Source: Glaciecola sp964195425
GTDB lineage: Bacteria; Pseudomonadota; Gammaproteobacteria; Enterobacterales; Alteromonadaceae
Direction of reading: 5' to 3'
Length of the DNA: 64,000 nt
Assembly (NCBI GenBank): GCA_964195425.1
Contig: CAXMOM010000028.1
Coordinates: forward strand, 8,504-72,503
Shown here: piece by piece, positions 1 through 9,156 of the stretch
Numbering within the stretch: the stretch's first letter is position 1
Layout of the letters: every line of letters starts with the position of its first letter
Made by a program: the position numbers and the translations under genes
Notes under the pieces: generated by a model
Told to the model about the DNA's origin: nothing
Databases searched by the model: none
Seen by the model: only the letters and a program-made list of their open reading frames with translations

Positions 1-2669
1 ATCATTAATACCAATAAAACGGGTAAGTAGGTGGCGAGTTGTCCTAAAGCTTGTTGTTGCTCGTCAGCATCACCTGCCATTTTAATGCGATACCCAGGGG
101 GCAAGCTAATGCTGCTGTCGATAATATCGCGAAGCTGTTCACTAGCACTCACCGCAGCAATACTGGGCAATAAGAATGCCTGTATTTTATTTACGCGCTC
201 ACCATCTACCCGTGTTATGCCGCTAATACTGGGTTTTATAGACAGTGTGCCTAATGAGCCAACGCCCACCACTTGTTTATTTTGACCCTGCCCAGCTATA
301 AGCGGCATAGCGTCTAATTGTGCAAGTGTGCTGCGTTTTTCTTCACTTATACGTACCCGAATATTAAGCTCTTCTGTCCCTTCAAGTATTGAACCTCCGG
401 TGCGGCCAGACAGCGAAACCTGAAGTTGTTGGGCTATTTGCGATAACGAAAGCTGCGACAAATAAGACTGGTTTTCGCTTATATCTAAGATAATTTCAGG
501 CTCACCAGAGGCAATCGATACCAATGATTGCGTGACACCTGGTATTTTGGTCATGGCAACGCGCACTTGTTTACCAAGCTCATCTAGTATCGCCAAGTCG
601 GTACCGTAAATGTCGACTTCAAGCGGTGCAGCAATAGGCGGGCCTTGTCCAAACTTACGTACCACTACTTTTGCCTGAGGCAGAGTATCTTGTAATTCAT
701 ATTGTAAATCGACTATCAGCTTGTCGGCTAAGGCGACCGATTCGGCGGTAATAACGGCATTAGCAAAATTTGAGGCGTTGTCGCGACTCATTACTTGGTT
801 ATAGTATACAGAGGGCGTAGATGCACCAACCATCCATGTAACCTGCTGTATGCCTTGTTTTTGCGCAATAAAAGCGTCTGCTTCGAGGGCTGTGTTATAG
901 GTATGCTCAATACTGCTGCCTTCTGGTAATATCACATAAATTTCAAATTGGTCCCTATCGGCACTTGGAAAAAACACATTTGCCAGTTGCTGTGATAATA
1001 CAAAACCCATAAGACAAATCACTACCACAACAGGCAATACCAGCAGCGGGCGTTTAATTGCTTTACCAATTAGCTGACGAAAAGCTTGTGATACTTGCGG
1101 TAGCTGATAACCGCGTTTATACCAAGGAGCTGAAGTGTCGGCATCTCGCGGTAAATATCGGGCAGCTAAAGCAGATATAATGGTTAATGAAATGGCAAGA
1201 GAACCTATTAATGCCATCACCACACTAATCGCAATAGGACCAATGAAGTCACCAATGTTTCCCGCCAGCAAAAAGATAGGCATAAAACCTAAAACAGTCG
1301 TTAATGTTGAAGCTAACAATGGAGAGAACAAATGATTCACGCTTTTTTGTAATACTGCTAAACGCGTCATGCTTTGGTCGAGCAGATTCAAGCGTATTTC
1401 ATCGGTAATTACAATCGCGTTATCAATCAACAAGCCAATGGCAATAATAATCCCAAAAATAGACATTTGATGTATTTGTTGATTGAAAAAGCTCAAACTA
1501 AATATTGCAAAGCTTGCGCACAAGGGCAAGGCTAAGCCAACAATCCATGAAGCTCTAGCGCCCATGAAAAATAGCACTACTAGCATAACGACAGCACTAC
1601 CTAACAAAAGGTTACTGGTAAGCTCGCCTAAACGTGCCTCAGTATATTTATTTTGTTCAAATACCACCTCGGCGGTAAAGGAATTACCAAATTCTTCGTT
1701 GAATTGAGCTAATTTACTCAGCACTCCTTGTGTCCACTTATCTACTCTCACCGAGGTCTGCATGCGCGCGGCGATAAAAATTGTGCGCTCACCATCTAAT
1801 AGTGCTATTTCAGAAAAAGGCATTGCAGGCCCTTTTTCTATGGTGGCAATGTCTTGCAATCGTAAATAACTACCACTGGCGGTTTGCAAGGGGATTTGCG
1901 CAAGTACCGCGGTGCTCTCTAATGGCTGGGATACCTGCAGTCGCATGTCTTTATAAGGGTTTCGAATAACGCCCGCAGGCAATTTAGGGTCGGCTTGTTC
2001 TATACGCTGACTCACTTCTTGTAAAGACAAACCGCTTAACGCTAGCTGTTGGGGATTTATCACAACGGTAATTTCTTCTACTGGCTCACCGTAAATTAAC
2101 ACTAACTCAGTGCCTCCTACGTTGCGGATGCGGTCAGACAATTCACTCGCCATTCGACCCACTTGGGTGAGTTGAGTATTCTCAGGATATTTAGCGCTTA
2201 TCGACAACAACACAGTAAATGCGGTTGCGCCACGTTTATCTTCCAAAATAGGGGGATTAGCACCTGCAGGGAAACGTTTGGCTGCATCATCAATGGCATC
2301 TCTTATTTTGGAGAAAACTTGCTGGTTGCTGCTATTATCAATCGAGTCTTGCAGTTCAATAAAAATCGATGAAAAACCTGCTTTAGAAGTAGATTTTATT
2401 TCCTTAATTTCAAACAGCTGACGCAATTCGTCTTCTAATACATCGCTTACTAGCGCTTCTACGCGCTCAGCAGAAGCGCCCGGAAAACTAGTTAGCACTG
2501 TTACGTTACGCAAATCTATACGCGGGTCTTCTAGCCGAGGCAAAGTATTAATGGCCGACATGCCGGCGACTAGAATGATAATAATACTTAGTGCTAACAA
2601 GTGCCCTTTGCGGAAAAAAGCCGTGTACCATGGTCCGCTAATTTGATTGTTAGATGATGGCGAGGTCAT
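1..2669 (-). CDS. RND efflux transporter, inner-membrane subunit (C-terminus outside window)
   Basis: Reading leftwards from an ATG at 2669 the frame stays open to the window edge, giving about 889 residues of a family that is usually about 1030 long, so the C-terminus is missing. The N-terminus has a short cytoplasmic stretch, then a hydrophobic helix, then a large periplasmic porter loop. A TM4-type segment follows containing GLLIDNAIVITDEI, the conserved acidic proton-relay helix of RND pumps, and then a second large periplasmic loop. The start lies only 3 bases after the stop of the membrane-fusion gene, so the two form one operon. Role by family: proton-driven tripartite efflux across the envelope; the substrate cannot be read from the sequence. 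The neighbouring TetR gene and operator suggest control by an effector-responsive repressor. Confidence 0.93.
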   Translation of the reverse strand, partial: MTSPSSNNQISGPWYTAFFRKGHLLALSIIIILVAGMSAINTLPRLEDPRIDLRNVTVLTSFPGASAERVEALVSDVLEDELRQLFEIKEIKSTSKAGFSSIFIELQDSIDNSSNQQVFSKIRDAIDDAAKRFPAGANPPILEDKRGATAFTVLLSISAKYPENTQLTQVGRMASELSDRIRNVGGTELVLIYGEPVEEITVVINPQQLALSGLSLQEVSQRIEQADPKLPAGVIRNPYKDMRLQVSQPLESTAVLAQIPLQTASGSYLRLQDIATIEKGPAMPFSEIALLDGERTIFIAARMQTSVRVDKWTQGVLSKLAQFNEEFGNSFTAEVVFEQNKYTEARLGELTSNLLLGSAVVMLVVLFFMGARASWIVGLALPLCASFAIFSLSFFNQQIHQMSIFGIIIAIGLLIDNAIVITDEIRLNLLDQSMTRLAVLQKSVNHLFSPLLASTLTTVLGFMPIFLLAGNIGDFIGPIAISVVMALIGSLAISLTIISALAARYLPRDADTSAPWYKRGYQLPQVSQAFRQLIGKAIKRPLLVLPVVVVICLMGFVLSQQLANVFFPSADRDQFEIYVILPEGSSIEHTYNTALEADAFIAQKQGIQQVTWMVGASTPSVYYNQVMSRDNASNFANAVITAESVALADKLIVDLQYELQDTLPQAKVVVRKFGQGPPIAAPLEVDIYGTDLAILDELGKQVRVAMTKIPGVTQSLVSIASGEPEIILDISENQSYLSQLSLSQIAQQLQVSLSGRTGGSILEGTEELNIRVRISEEKRSTLAQLDAMPLIAGQGQNKQVVGVGSLGTLSIKPSISGITRVDGERVNKIQAFLLPSIAAVSASEQLRDIIDSSISLPPGYRIKMAGDADEQQQALGQLATYLPVLLVLM

Positions 2670-2672
2670 AGC

Positions 2673-3932
2673 TTAAGGCCCTTTTGATGCATTGGTTTGC
2701 GCGGGTTGTATGGTTTGCACGAATTGATTGTCAACCTCAACTACATTAGTGACAGTTTGCTGAGGCACTAAACGATGAATTCCCGACACAACCACCTGCT
2801 CGCCATCATTAACTGCGCCGCTAACATAGGCTTTAGTTTTATCGGCAAAGTCAATCGAGACTAAACGAGTCTGAATAATGTTGTTAGCGTCTACTACATA
2901 CAGCGTCCAAAGGCCTCGCACACCGCTGGCAAGAGCGGAAATGGGCACCCAAGCACCGGAAGTTTGTTCCGCTATGTCGACAGTCAACGAGACTAAGTCA
3001 CCAGACACCATCAGCGCTTTTTGCTGCGCACTTAAATCATTCGTGTTTATTGTGAACACAGCTTCTATAGTACGAGTGGCTTGACTACGCTGTTTGGCTA
3101 CTGAGGTCACTTCTGCCATAAAGGTTTGTTCGTGCATAGCAAGTTGACGCATCTCCCCTACCGTCAAACCAAATGCGGTTTGCTCCGGCAGCCCTAAACG
3201 CGCCTCTAATGTCTCTTCGGCTAAAATAGAGAACACAGCTTGGCCTGAGGTAACCACCGTTCCTGCGTCTAAATACTGACGTACTACTTGACCATCAAAA
3301 GGGGCAAGTAGTGAAGACTTAGCCAATTCAACTTTCAAACTATCAAGGCGAGCCTTTACTTCACTGGCCGCTGCGTTAGATGCATCTAACTGCGCTTGTA
3401 CTTCATCTAGTCGCTGCTGAGGCTCTAGGTTCTTCTGCACTAACTGCATGACTCGCTGGGCAGAAAGATTAGCTAACTTGGCATTGGCATTAGCACTTAC
3501 TAATGCACTTTTTAACTCGTTTTCACGCGCTTTTAGACGGGCTATGTCAAGCGTAGCCAATACCTGCCCTTTTATCACCGAAGCACCTTCAATGATCACT
3601 ACTTGATTGACGGTGCCGCTTAGCTCAAATCCAATATCTGATTGCTGTACCGATCCAATTTGCCCATACACTACTCGCGGTTTTGTGTAAGCTGTTTGCA
3701 TCTTTATTGTAGAAACTTCTACTTTCGATTGCTGAATAACCAGCAACTTATCTTCTACTAATGCTAGCGCAGATTGATTACCTGAAAATACCATTAGCAC
3801 AATTAATAGAAAGAAGCTCACTATGGTAATAGTGGCCAGTAACGCTTTATTAGGATTGACTAATGCACCGCCGGAAGATCCTGAATGACCAGTATTGTCT
3901 TGTTGAAGATTAGATTTAGTAGGCTCAAGCAT
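2673..3932 (-). CDS. RND efflux periplasmic adaptor (membrane fusion protein)
   Basis: This is the periplasmic adaptor that links the RND pump encoded just downstream to an outer-membrane channel. The 419-residue product has one N-terminal membrane anchor, then a split lipoyl domain. The first half is around GTVNQVVIIEGASVIKGQ and the second around LAPFDGQVVRQYLDAG, with a coiled-coil hairpin rich in Ala, Leu, Gln and Glu between them; a beta-barrel domain follows. I chose the Met at 3932 (reading MLEPTKSN) because a purine-rich GGAAAAA lies upstream; an in-frame extension to 3995 is possible but would add an atypical tail. The stop is followed 3 bases later by the pump ATG, indicating translational coupling. 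No outer-membrane partner gene is visible in the window. Confidence 0.92.
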   Translation of the reverse strand: MLEPTKSNLQQDNTGHSGSSGGALVNPNKALLATITIVSFFLLIVLMVFSGNQSALALVEDKLLVIQQSKVEVSTIKMQTAYTKPRVVYGQIGSVQQSDIGFELSGTVNQVVIIEGASVIKGQVLATLDIARLKARENELKSALVSANANAKLANLSAQRVMQLVQKNLEPQQRLDEVQAQLDASNAAASEVKARLDSLKVELAKSSLLAPFDGQVVRQYLDAGTVVTSGQAVFSILAEETLEARLGLPEQTAFGLTVGEMRQLAMHEQTFMAEVTSVAKQRSQATRTIEAVFTINTNDLSAQQKALMVSGDLVSLTVDIAEQTSGAWVPISALASGVRGLWTLYVVDANNIIQTRLVSIDFADKTKAYVSGAVNDGEQVVVSGIHRLVPQQTVTNVVEVDNQFVQTIQPAQTNASKGP

Positions 3933-4027
3933 ATATTTTTCCGAAAAGAGATTATCAAAACAAGTCATCCAATGATTATGTAAAAAGATGAACACTGCTC
4001 ATTAAGATGTGCATATTAGAATAAATA

Positions 4028-4049
4028 TACTGGACTGTACAGTCTAGTA
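4028..4049. promoter_or_regulatory. Probable TetR operator between divergent efflux and regulator genes
   Basis: A 22-bp inverted repeat has a perfect 12-bp core, GACTGTACAGTC, and arms that extend symmetrically (TACT outside left, AGTA outside right) with a single mismatched pair at 4032/4045. It sits between the adaptor gene start and the TetR gene start, where a repressor would control both directions. Symmetry and position are seen directly; binding by the adjacent TetR protein is inference. Confidence 0.75.
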
Positions 4050-4110
4050 ATGTTAAATTTTCGCAATAAATGTAAGTTAATGTAAACTTGCGTTCGGTAA
4101 TTACTTAAAG

Positions 4111-4758
4111 ATGACTATGCCAAATACTATTAAACAACGCGCACCAGGGCGGCCTAAAAGCCTTGCTAAACGACAGCAAATACTAAGCTGCGCAAGCGAA
4201 TTGCTGCTTTCGCTTGGGTATAACAATACGTCGATGGATGCCGTGGCCAAAGAAAGTGGCGTATCGAAACAAACCGTTTACTCGCATTTCAACAATAAAG
4301 ACGCTTTATTCAATGCTGTTATTGAAAGTAAATGCGAAATGTACCAAGTAGAAGAAGCGAGCGTCTGCATAGAAGACCAGCCTTTACTAGAAATACTCGG
4401 TAGCATTGGTCTTTCATTTATTCGTTTGTTAAACGATGATAATGTAATTGCAATGTATAAGGTTGTTATTGGCGAATCGAAACAAGATTCCCGTGTTGCT
4501 CAACTATTTTACGACGCGGGCCCGCTACACAGCATAAAGTTGGTCTCTAAACTGCTAATGAATCATCCGCAAAGTAAGCTCAATGCGGAACAAGCATACG
4601 AGGCCTCATTAGATTTTTTCAATTTACTCAAAAGTGACTTTCACATGCGTGGAATTTTGCACTTACCCTATGAATTAACAGAAACAAAACAGCAAACCTT
4701 GGCCCTTAGTGTTGCCAATAAAACAATGGCCATTTTGTCTATGATTAAAAGCCAATAG
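4111..4758 (+). CDS. TetR/AcrR family transcriptional regulator
   Basis: The 215-residue protein has an N-terminal helix-turn-helix of the TetR type (about residues 18-62, with TSMDAVAKESGVSKQTVYSH followed by FNNKDALF). The C-terminal all-helical ligand domain resembles the AefR-like TetR class. Divergent placement from the RND adaptor and pump, with a 22-bp palindrome in the 115-bp gap, says it most likely represses the efflux operon and itself until an effector binds. The start is ATG at 4111, with a second in-frame ATG two codons later. The ligand is unknown. Confidence 0.92.
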   Translation: MTMPNTIKQRAPGRPKSLAKRQQILSCASELLLSLGYNNTSMDAVAKESGVSKQTVYSHFNNKDALFNAVIESKCEMYQVEEASVCIEDQPLLEILGSIGLSFIRLLNDDNVIAMYKVVIGESKQDSRVAQLFYDAGPLHSIKLVSKLLMNHPQSKLNAEQAYEASLDFFNLLKSDFHMRGILHLPYELTETKQQTLALSVANKTMAILSMIKSQ

Positions 4759-4848
4759 AGCAAAGCAGGAGATAAAAAACTATAAAATTAGCTTCACTTT
4801 TTACGTCACGACCTGATTATTTTGATACTTTGTTTTTTATAGTGTTTT

Positions 4849-5490
4849 TTACAAAAAGTTAATTTTAAGTATTTTTTGCATATAGCTAGTTAGTTGATTT
4901 ACATCTAAATCTTTAGCTTTTTGCAACTCCTTATATATTTGAATTTGGTCAAACTCACTACGTTGTTGACCAAGCTTCATTTGAGCATCCCAACGAGAGA
5001 CTTTAATTTTAAACCCGACAATTCCGGCTGAAAGCTTGTCGATATATCTCGCTGGCATAGTTTCTTTGTTGAGAAGTAAAGAAGGCTCAAAAGTCTTGGT
5101 CAGTTCATTAAGGTTATCTAATAATTCTGATTTGTCTAATAACTGAACCTCTCCATATCCGTGCACCGCGGTATAATTCCACGTCGGCACATTTGGCGGG
5201 TTGGTATACCAAGTAGGTGAAATATATGCATGAGGACCGCTAAAGATAACCATGACCTGCTGGTTTTCAAGCGTTCGCCACTGCGGATTCGCTTTTGCCA
5301 AATGCGCATATAAAACACCATTTTTGCCTTGATTTGTCTGCAGTACAAAGGGAATATGTGTGCCAGACAAGGAAAAATCCTTTTCCAGTTGCTTAGCGCT
5401 ATTAGACACAAGTATGCCGAAACTATGGTCTCGAATAAAGTCGTGTATCTCCTTTATATCATCTACTCTGTTAGATTTTGGTACAAACAT
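4849..5490 (-). CDS. PaiB-like FMN-binding negative transcriptional regulator
   Basis: The product of 213 residues begins MFVPKSNR, as PaiB family members do, and carries the family features HIPFVL, LYAHLAKANPQW, a GPHAYISPTWY stretch and the WNYTAVHGYGE segment of the split-barrel flavin fold. The start at 5490 is chosen over the upstream in-frame Met at 5520 because AAGGAT lies about 6 bases before it and because family members begin here. It lies 30 bases downstream of the GNAT gene. A GNAT plus PaiB pair is the arrangement of Bacillus paiAB, where PaiA is a polyamine acetyltransferase. Whether this protein regulates transcription here or acts as a flavin-binding enzyme is not known. Confidence 0.85.
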   Translation of the reverse strand: MFVPKSNRVDDIKEIHDFIRDHSFGILVSNSAKQLEKDFSLSGTHIPFVLQTNQGKNGVLYAHLAKANPQWRTLENQQVMVIFSGPHAYISPTWYTNPPNVPTWNYTAVHGYGEVQLLDKSELLDNLNELTKTFEPSLLLNKETMPARYIDKLSAGIVGFKIKVSRWDAQMKLGQQRSEFDQIQIYKELQKAKDLDVNQLTSYMQKILKINFL

Positions 5491-5520
5491 ATTGCTATCC
5501 TTCTTGGTGTTTTCCCCCAC

Positions 5521-6123
5521 TTAAAATTGGGCGATGATTTTTTGTTTCAATTGAAGTTTAACAGCAGGCCACTCAGATTTTATAATACTGAAAAATGCGC
5601 TACTTCTAATGTTTCCGTTGTGCTGAATTCTACAGTTTCTTTGGGTGCCTTCATAGGCCGCGCCAATACCCAAAATAGCGTTTCTCGAGTTAGTGTTTTT
5701 GTCATTGGTGATAAAGGCGACTCTGTTTACGTTTAAGGTCTCAAATGCGTGCGCTAGTAATAGATATTTACACCTTCTATTTACATGGGATTTTTGCGCG
5801 ACGGGCGTTAAAAAGGTAAATCCTATTTCCAGTACCTTATGGTCTAATGCGATATTCAAAAAGCTTGTGGAACCAACAACGCTATTGCTTGTTTTGTCGA
5901 GAATAACAAAAGGGATCAAATCGCCTTCTTGTGCTGTAGACAAGCACCAATTAACCCACAATTTTGTAGATTCTAGAGTTAAGCAATACGGCTCGCTAGT
6001 CCATTGCCATATTTCGGGATATTGGCCCGCTTGAAACAAGTCATCTACATGCATTAATCTCATTGGGGTGAGGCGAACAAAGTCGTCTTCAAGCCTTACT
6101 GGGTGGATCTTTAAATGGGACAT
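5521..6123 (-). CDS. GNAT family N-acetyltransferase (RimJ/RimL-type)
   Basis: The 200-residue protein starts MSHLKIHPVRLEDDFVRL and shows the RimJ/RimL-like acetyltransferase layout. An N-terminal strand is followed by SVVGSTSFLNIALDHKVLEIGFTFL, then the C-terminal region ESTKL and RVAFITNDKNTNSRNAILGIGA, which corresponds to the acetyl-CoA-binding and Asn/Ser catalytic segments of the fold. I use the ATG at 6123, preceded by GGAA, rather than the GTG at 6141. The gene is first in a two-gene unit with the PaiB-like protein and is divergent from a MocR regulator. The substrate (polyamine, small amine or protein N-terminus) is not determinable. Confidence 0.85.
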   Translation of the reverse strand: MSHLKIHPVRLEDDFVRLTPMRLMHVDDLFQAGQYPEIWQWTSEPYCLTLESTKLWVNWCLSTAQEGDLIPFVILDKTSNSVVGSTSFLNIALDHKVLEIGFTFLTPVAQKSHVNRRCKYLLLAHAFETLNVNRVAFITNDKNTNSRNAILGIGAAYEGTQRNCRIQHNGNIRSSAFFSIIKSEWPAVKLQLKQKIIAQF

Positions 6124-6180
6124 CGCTTTATTCCGGTTCACAATTGTATGAATAAGTCAGGGCTTTAATAATAAAGATTA

Positions 6181-6202
6181 TTGGTCTAATATAAACAACC
6201 AA
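6181..6202. promoter_or_regulatory. Candidate operator in the GNAT/MocR divergent gap
   Basis: An inverted repeat of TTGGT and ACCAA separated by 12 bases lies between the divergent GNAT and MocR starts. MocR-type regulators often act on such divergent gaps. The arms are short, so this may be chance. Confidence 0.25.
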
Positions 6203-6234
6203 AACGAATTTAGTGACTATACCAGAAGCTGCTA

Positions 6235-7707
6235 ATGAAGATATTTAACCTAAATAGTGCAAATCTAGATTTGCCCAAATATTTACAGCTTGCACAGCTT
6301 ATCCAAACCGCCATTCGGAGCGGAAAGCTTATTGCAGGTGATGCCTTGCCATCGGCCATTTCATTGGCTAGCGATTTACATATTAACCGACATACGGTAA
6401 TGCGCTCGTTTGCAGAATTAATTGCTCAAGGATGGGTTGAATCAGTTCAACGTGTAGGGTACAGAGTTGCTGAGCACATTCCACTTGATCATTTATCAGT
6501 TGGCAAAACTACCGCTATATATGGAGGTCAGATTGCTGAAAGGCTAGCTTTTAGAATTGTTAGGCAGGGCAGCAGAATGAGTAAACATACTGCCGATTCA
6601 TACCAATATAACTTAGCCGGTGGCCAACCAGATCTTTCACTATTTCCCTTTGATGAATTCAAAAGTTATATGTCTGATGCCTTATCACGCCCTAACGTAA
6701 AAGAATTTGGGTATGGCGATACGACCGGTAACAGGGAGCTTAGAGAGCAAGTAGGTATTTACTTACGAAAATCCAGAGGTATTACTGACCGAGAAATTGT
6801 TATCACAAATGGCTCTCAAGAAGCAATGTATATAGTTGCCCAATTGTTACTACAACAGGGTGACAACGTGGCCGCTGAAACCATGGGGTACCCACCGGCG
6901 TTTAGCGCTTTTAAAGCAGCCGGTGCAGGTATAGTAGCAATAGAGCAAGATGAGTTTGGCATTATTCCTCAAAGCTTAGAAATGCAAATTACAAAGCATA
7001 ATATTCGCTTAATATACCTAACACCACTGCACCAATACCCTACTACGGTTACCTTATCGCTGAGCCGTAGAATTCAAATTTACAAGCTAGCATCAATGCA
7101 TAATATTCCTATCATTGAAGACGATTACGACCACGAGTTTCACTACAAATGCCAACCATTGCCACCAATGGCGGTAGAAGATCCAAAACAACTTGTTATT
7201 TATGTGTCAACATTATCAAAAATCATGTTCCCCGGCGCTCGCATTGGCATAATGGCGATTAGTAAAAATTTAGCGACATACGTGGCTGAATATCGGCTAC
7301 TCATTAATCACAAAAGTAACGTGCTAATGCAAAACGCACTTTCCAATTGGATGAAGTCAGGCGGTTTTGAGCGACACATACGTAAAGTTACCCGCAGAAA
7401 TGAACAGCGCAGAGACAGTGCACTTGCTTATATTAGCAAACAGGGCTGTTTTGAATGCGCTATTCCCGATGGAGGTATGGCGCTTTGGCTGAGTATTCGC
7501 GACGCAAACGTAAGCGCAAGCGAATTAGCCCTGTTAGCGAGAGAACAAGGCGTCTATATTCAACACGAAACTGATTTTCATGTCGATACAACAAACACAC
7601 AAGATCAACATTTGCGCATTGGCTTTGCCGGCATGCACGAAGAAAAACTCGAACAAGCCTTAACGATATTGGGTGACTTAGTGCAAAGGCTAAAAAGCCA
7701 CAGTTGA
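6235..7707 (+). CDS. MocR-type regulator (GntR HTH fused to aminotransferase fold)
   Basis: The 490-residue protein has an N-terminal GntR winged helix (about residues 10-80, with SAISLASDLHINRHTVMRSF) and a C-terminal PLP-dependent aminotransferase type I domain (about residues 115-485). The PLP-binding lysine is in STLSKIMFPG, and the Asp and Tyr of the cofactor pocket are in IIEDDYDHEFHY. In MocR regulators this domain senses PLP-bound amines or amino acids rather than acting metabolically. Divergent from the GNAT-PaiB pair, it is the likely controller of that pair. A strong stem-loop terminator follows 24 bases after the stop. Confidence 0.93.
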   Translation: MKIFNLNSANLDLPKYLQLAQLIQTAIRSGKLIAGDALPSAISLASDLHINRHTVMRSFAELIAQGWVESVQRVGYRVAEHIPLDHLSVGKTTAIYGGQIAERLAFRIVRQGSRMSKHTADSYQYNLAGGQPDLSLFPFDEFKSYMSDALSRPNVKEFGYGDTTGNRELREQVGIYLRKSRGITDREIVITNGSQEAMYIVAQLLLQQGDNVAAETMGYPPAFSAFKAAGAGIVAIEQDEFGIIPQSLEMQITKHNIRLIYLTPLHQYPTTVTLSLSRRIQIYKLASMHNIPIIEDDYDHEFHYKCQPLPPMAVEDPKQLVIYVSTLSKIMFPGARIGIMAISKNLATYVAEYRLLINHKSNVLMQNALSNWMKSGGFERHIRKVTRRNEQRRDSALAYISKQGCFECAIPDGGMALWLSIRDANVSASELALLAREQGVYIQHETDFHVDTTNTQDQHLRIGFAGMHEEKLEQALTILGDLVQRLKSHS

Positions 7708-7731
7708 ATGTATCGCTGCTATTGATGCCAA

Positions 7732-7763
7732 AAAAATGGAGACACCATAGTATCTCCATTTTT
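7732..7763. terminator. Rho-independent terminator, usable in both directions
   Basis: A perfect 11-bp stem (AAAAATGGAGA pairing with TCTCCATTTTT) encloses a 10-base loop and is flanked by A and T tracts. It ends the MocR transcript and could also stop leftward transcription across the broken gene at 7778. Confidence 0.85.
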
Positions 7764-7777
7764 AAAAGCTTGATTGA

Positions 7778-8403
7778 TTAGTCAGGTGTATCATTTACAA
7801 TCCCAGAGACACATCCAGCTATAGGATAATCGCTACCTGAACCTATATTTGCATAGCCGCGACGTGGATTGTAGGATCTTCCAAAATCGGTAATCAGAGG
7901 CGATGTATAAGCGTCATTAAAAAGTCTATTGGGATCACTATCTTGCCCGTCCCAATTAGTACACCAAACTCCTGTCGCTTGCTCTAACGAAATGTAAACC
8001 GTACTGTGTGCATCAACCGTAGAATATAATGGCGCAATATCAGTATCGCTGGCATTTAATAATCGAGTTGCAGACTCAGTAAAACCACCTATACCGCCTA
8101 AACCATTAATAGTGATTGTGCGTTTAGCGCCCAATGCCTCAAGCGGCAATGCCCTCAGCCGGATTTGGGCCTGATAGTTGCGCCATAATATTTTCTTGGG
8201 TAACACGATTCAGCAAAGCGTTGACGGTGATGAAATCACCCGCTAAGCCCGTTTGTGTTAATCCGATAACCGATTTCAACAGTAAAGATACATTTGCTCG
8301 CGCCTGTTTTTTGCATCGCTTGCGGCCATTATTGCATTGATGAGTAATTGGATTAGCACTGAATCATCGAATGGGGATCGCGCAAGCTTCGCTATACTCA
8401 CGT
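7778..8403 (-). pseudogene. Broken gene of unknown function, two frameshifts
   Basis: Three consecutive pieces on the minus strand read as one protein if two frameshifts are corrected. A first piece starts near 8403 (reading SIAKLARSPFDDSVL, then INAIMAASDAKNRRE). A second piece reads VSLLLKSVIGLTQTGLAG to GPNPAEGIAA, where it meets TGA. The third piece, from about 8120 to the stop at 7778, reads AKRTITINGLGGIGGF and ends VNDTPD. The frame change in the AAAAAA run near 8307 and the one near 8135 look like indels. I do not recognise the family; the C-terminal part has two cysteines (VWCTNWDG, AGCVSG), which suits an exported, pilin-like or secreted protein, but that is only a hint. Confidence 0.45.
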
Positions 8404-8442
8404 AATATTATGATAATTGAGTCTATTAGATATTCAATATGA

Positions 8443-9156
8443 TTACTCATCAACTATTACGGTACCCCCTACACCGTCAATGCTAACGCCGCCAGAGCCT
8501 AAATTGATTATTTCTAAGTGGCCTGCGCCATCAACATTGATACCGCCGGCGCTATCATCAATGGTGACTTTCCCTTGTGTATTGTTAACCGTCACACTAC
8601 CTGCCCTGTCTTCAATATCTACATTTCCGGTGGCATTTTTTATCGTTAAACTGCCAGAACCATCAATAATTTGAATATTGTTTCCACCGTCAATTTTTAA
8701 GCTGCCAGAACCATCTTCAATCTCAATATTATTCGTTAGACCTTTAATATCTATGGAGCCCGAACCATCATCTAATTGCAATGCCAAGTCAGCTGGCATT
8801 TTTACAATTAAGTCAATTCGTGGGCTATTTCCGCCAATATGCCAAGAATTGCCAGAACGACTTGAAGCATCAGCCACTAATTTTGCTTTGCTGCCAGAAC
8901 GGACTAGCGTTAGCGTGAAGTCGCTTTCATCAATAGTATAAACGTTAGCGTCGACTGTTATTTTGCTAATACCCTGCTCGCCAATAATTTTTAATGAGCC
9001 TGCGCCTGTTTCAGCGTTCAGTACATTAATATTTGTAATGTCTAATTCTAAGATTTTTTCGTGGTGCTGGTTCGCATTTCCTGGTCCGCCACCAACATGA
9101 ACAATACAGCCAGAGAGCATTAAAGCGGCTATGATAGGAGTGAGCACTTTTAACAT
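8443..9156 (-). CDS. Lipoprotein with a DUF4097-like beta-helical repeat
   Basis: The 237-residue protein starts with a lipoprotein signal, MLKVLTPIIAALMLSGC, with the lipid-accepting Cys at residue 17. The rest is a run of short beta repeats (IEDGSGSLKI, IIDGSGSLTI, IEDRAGSVTV, IDDSAGGINV, and so on) typical of a right-handed beta-helix of the DUF4097/DUF2807 type. AGGA lies 10 bases before the ATG. It should sit on the periplasmic face of a membrane. No binding partner or activity can be inferred, and neighbouring genes give no operon context. Confidence 0.8.
   Translation of the reverse strand: MLKVLTPIIAALMLSGCIVHVGGGPGNANQHHEKILELDITNINVLNAETGAGSLKIIGEQGISKITVDANVYTIDESDFTLTLVRSGSKAKLVADASSRSGNSWHIGGNSPRIDLIVKMPADLALQLDDGSGSIDIKGLTNNIEIEDGSGSLKIDGGNNIQIIDGSGSLTIKNATGNVDIEDRAGSVTVNNTQGKVTIDDSAGGINVDGAGHLEIINLGSGGVSIDGVGGTVIVDE

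Noticed and set aside
4774..4853. Imperfect long-range hairpin between the TetR and PaiB genes
   Set aside because: The arms are AT-only, mismatched and about 45 bases apart, so it is weak evidence for a terminator.
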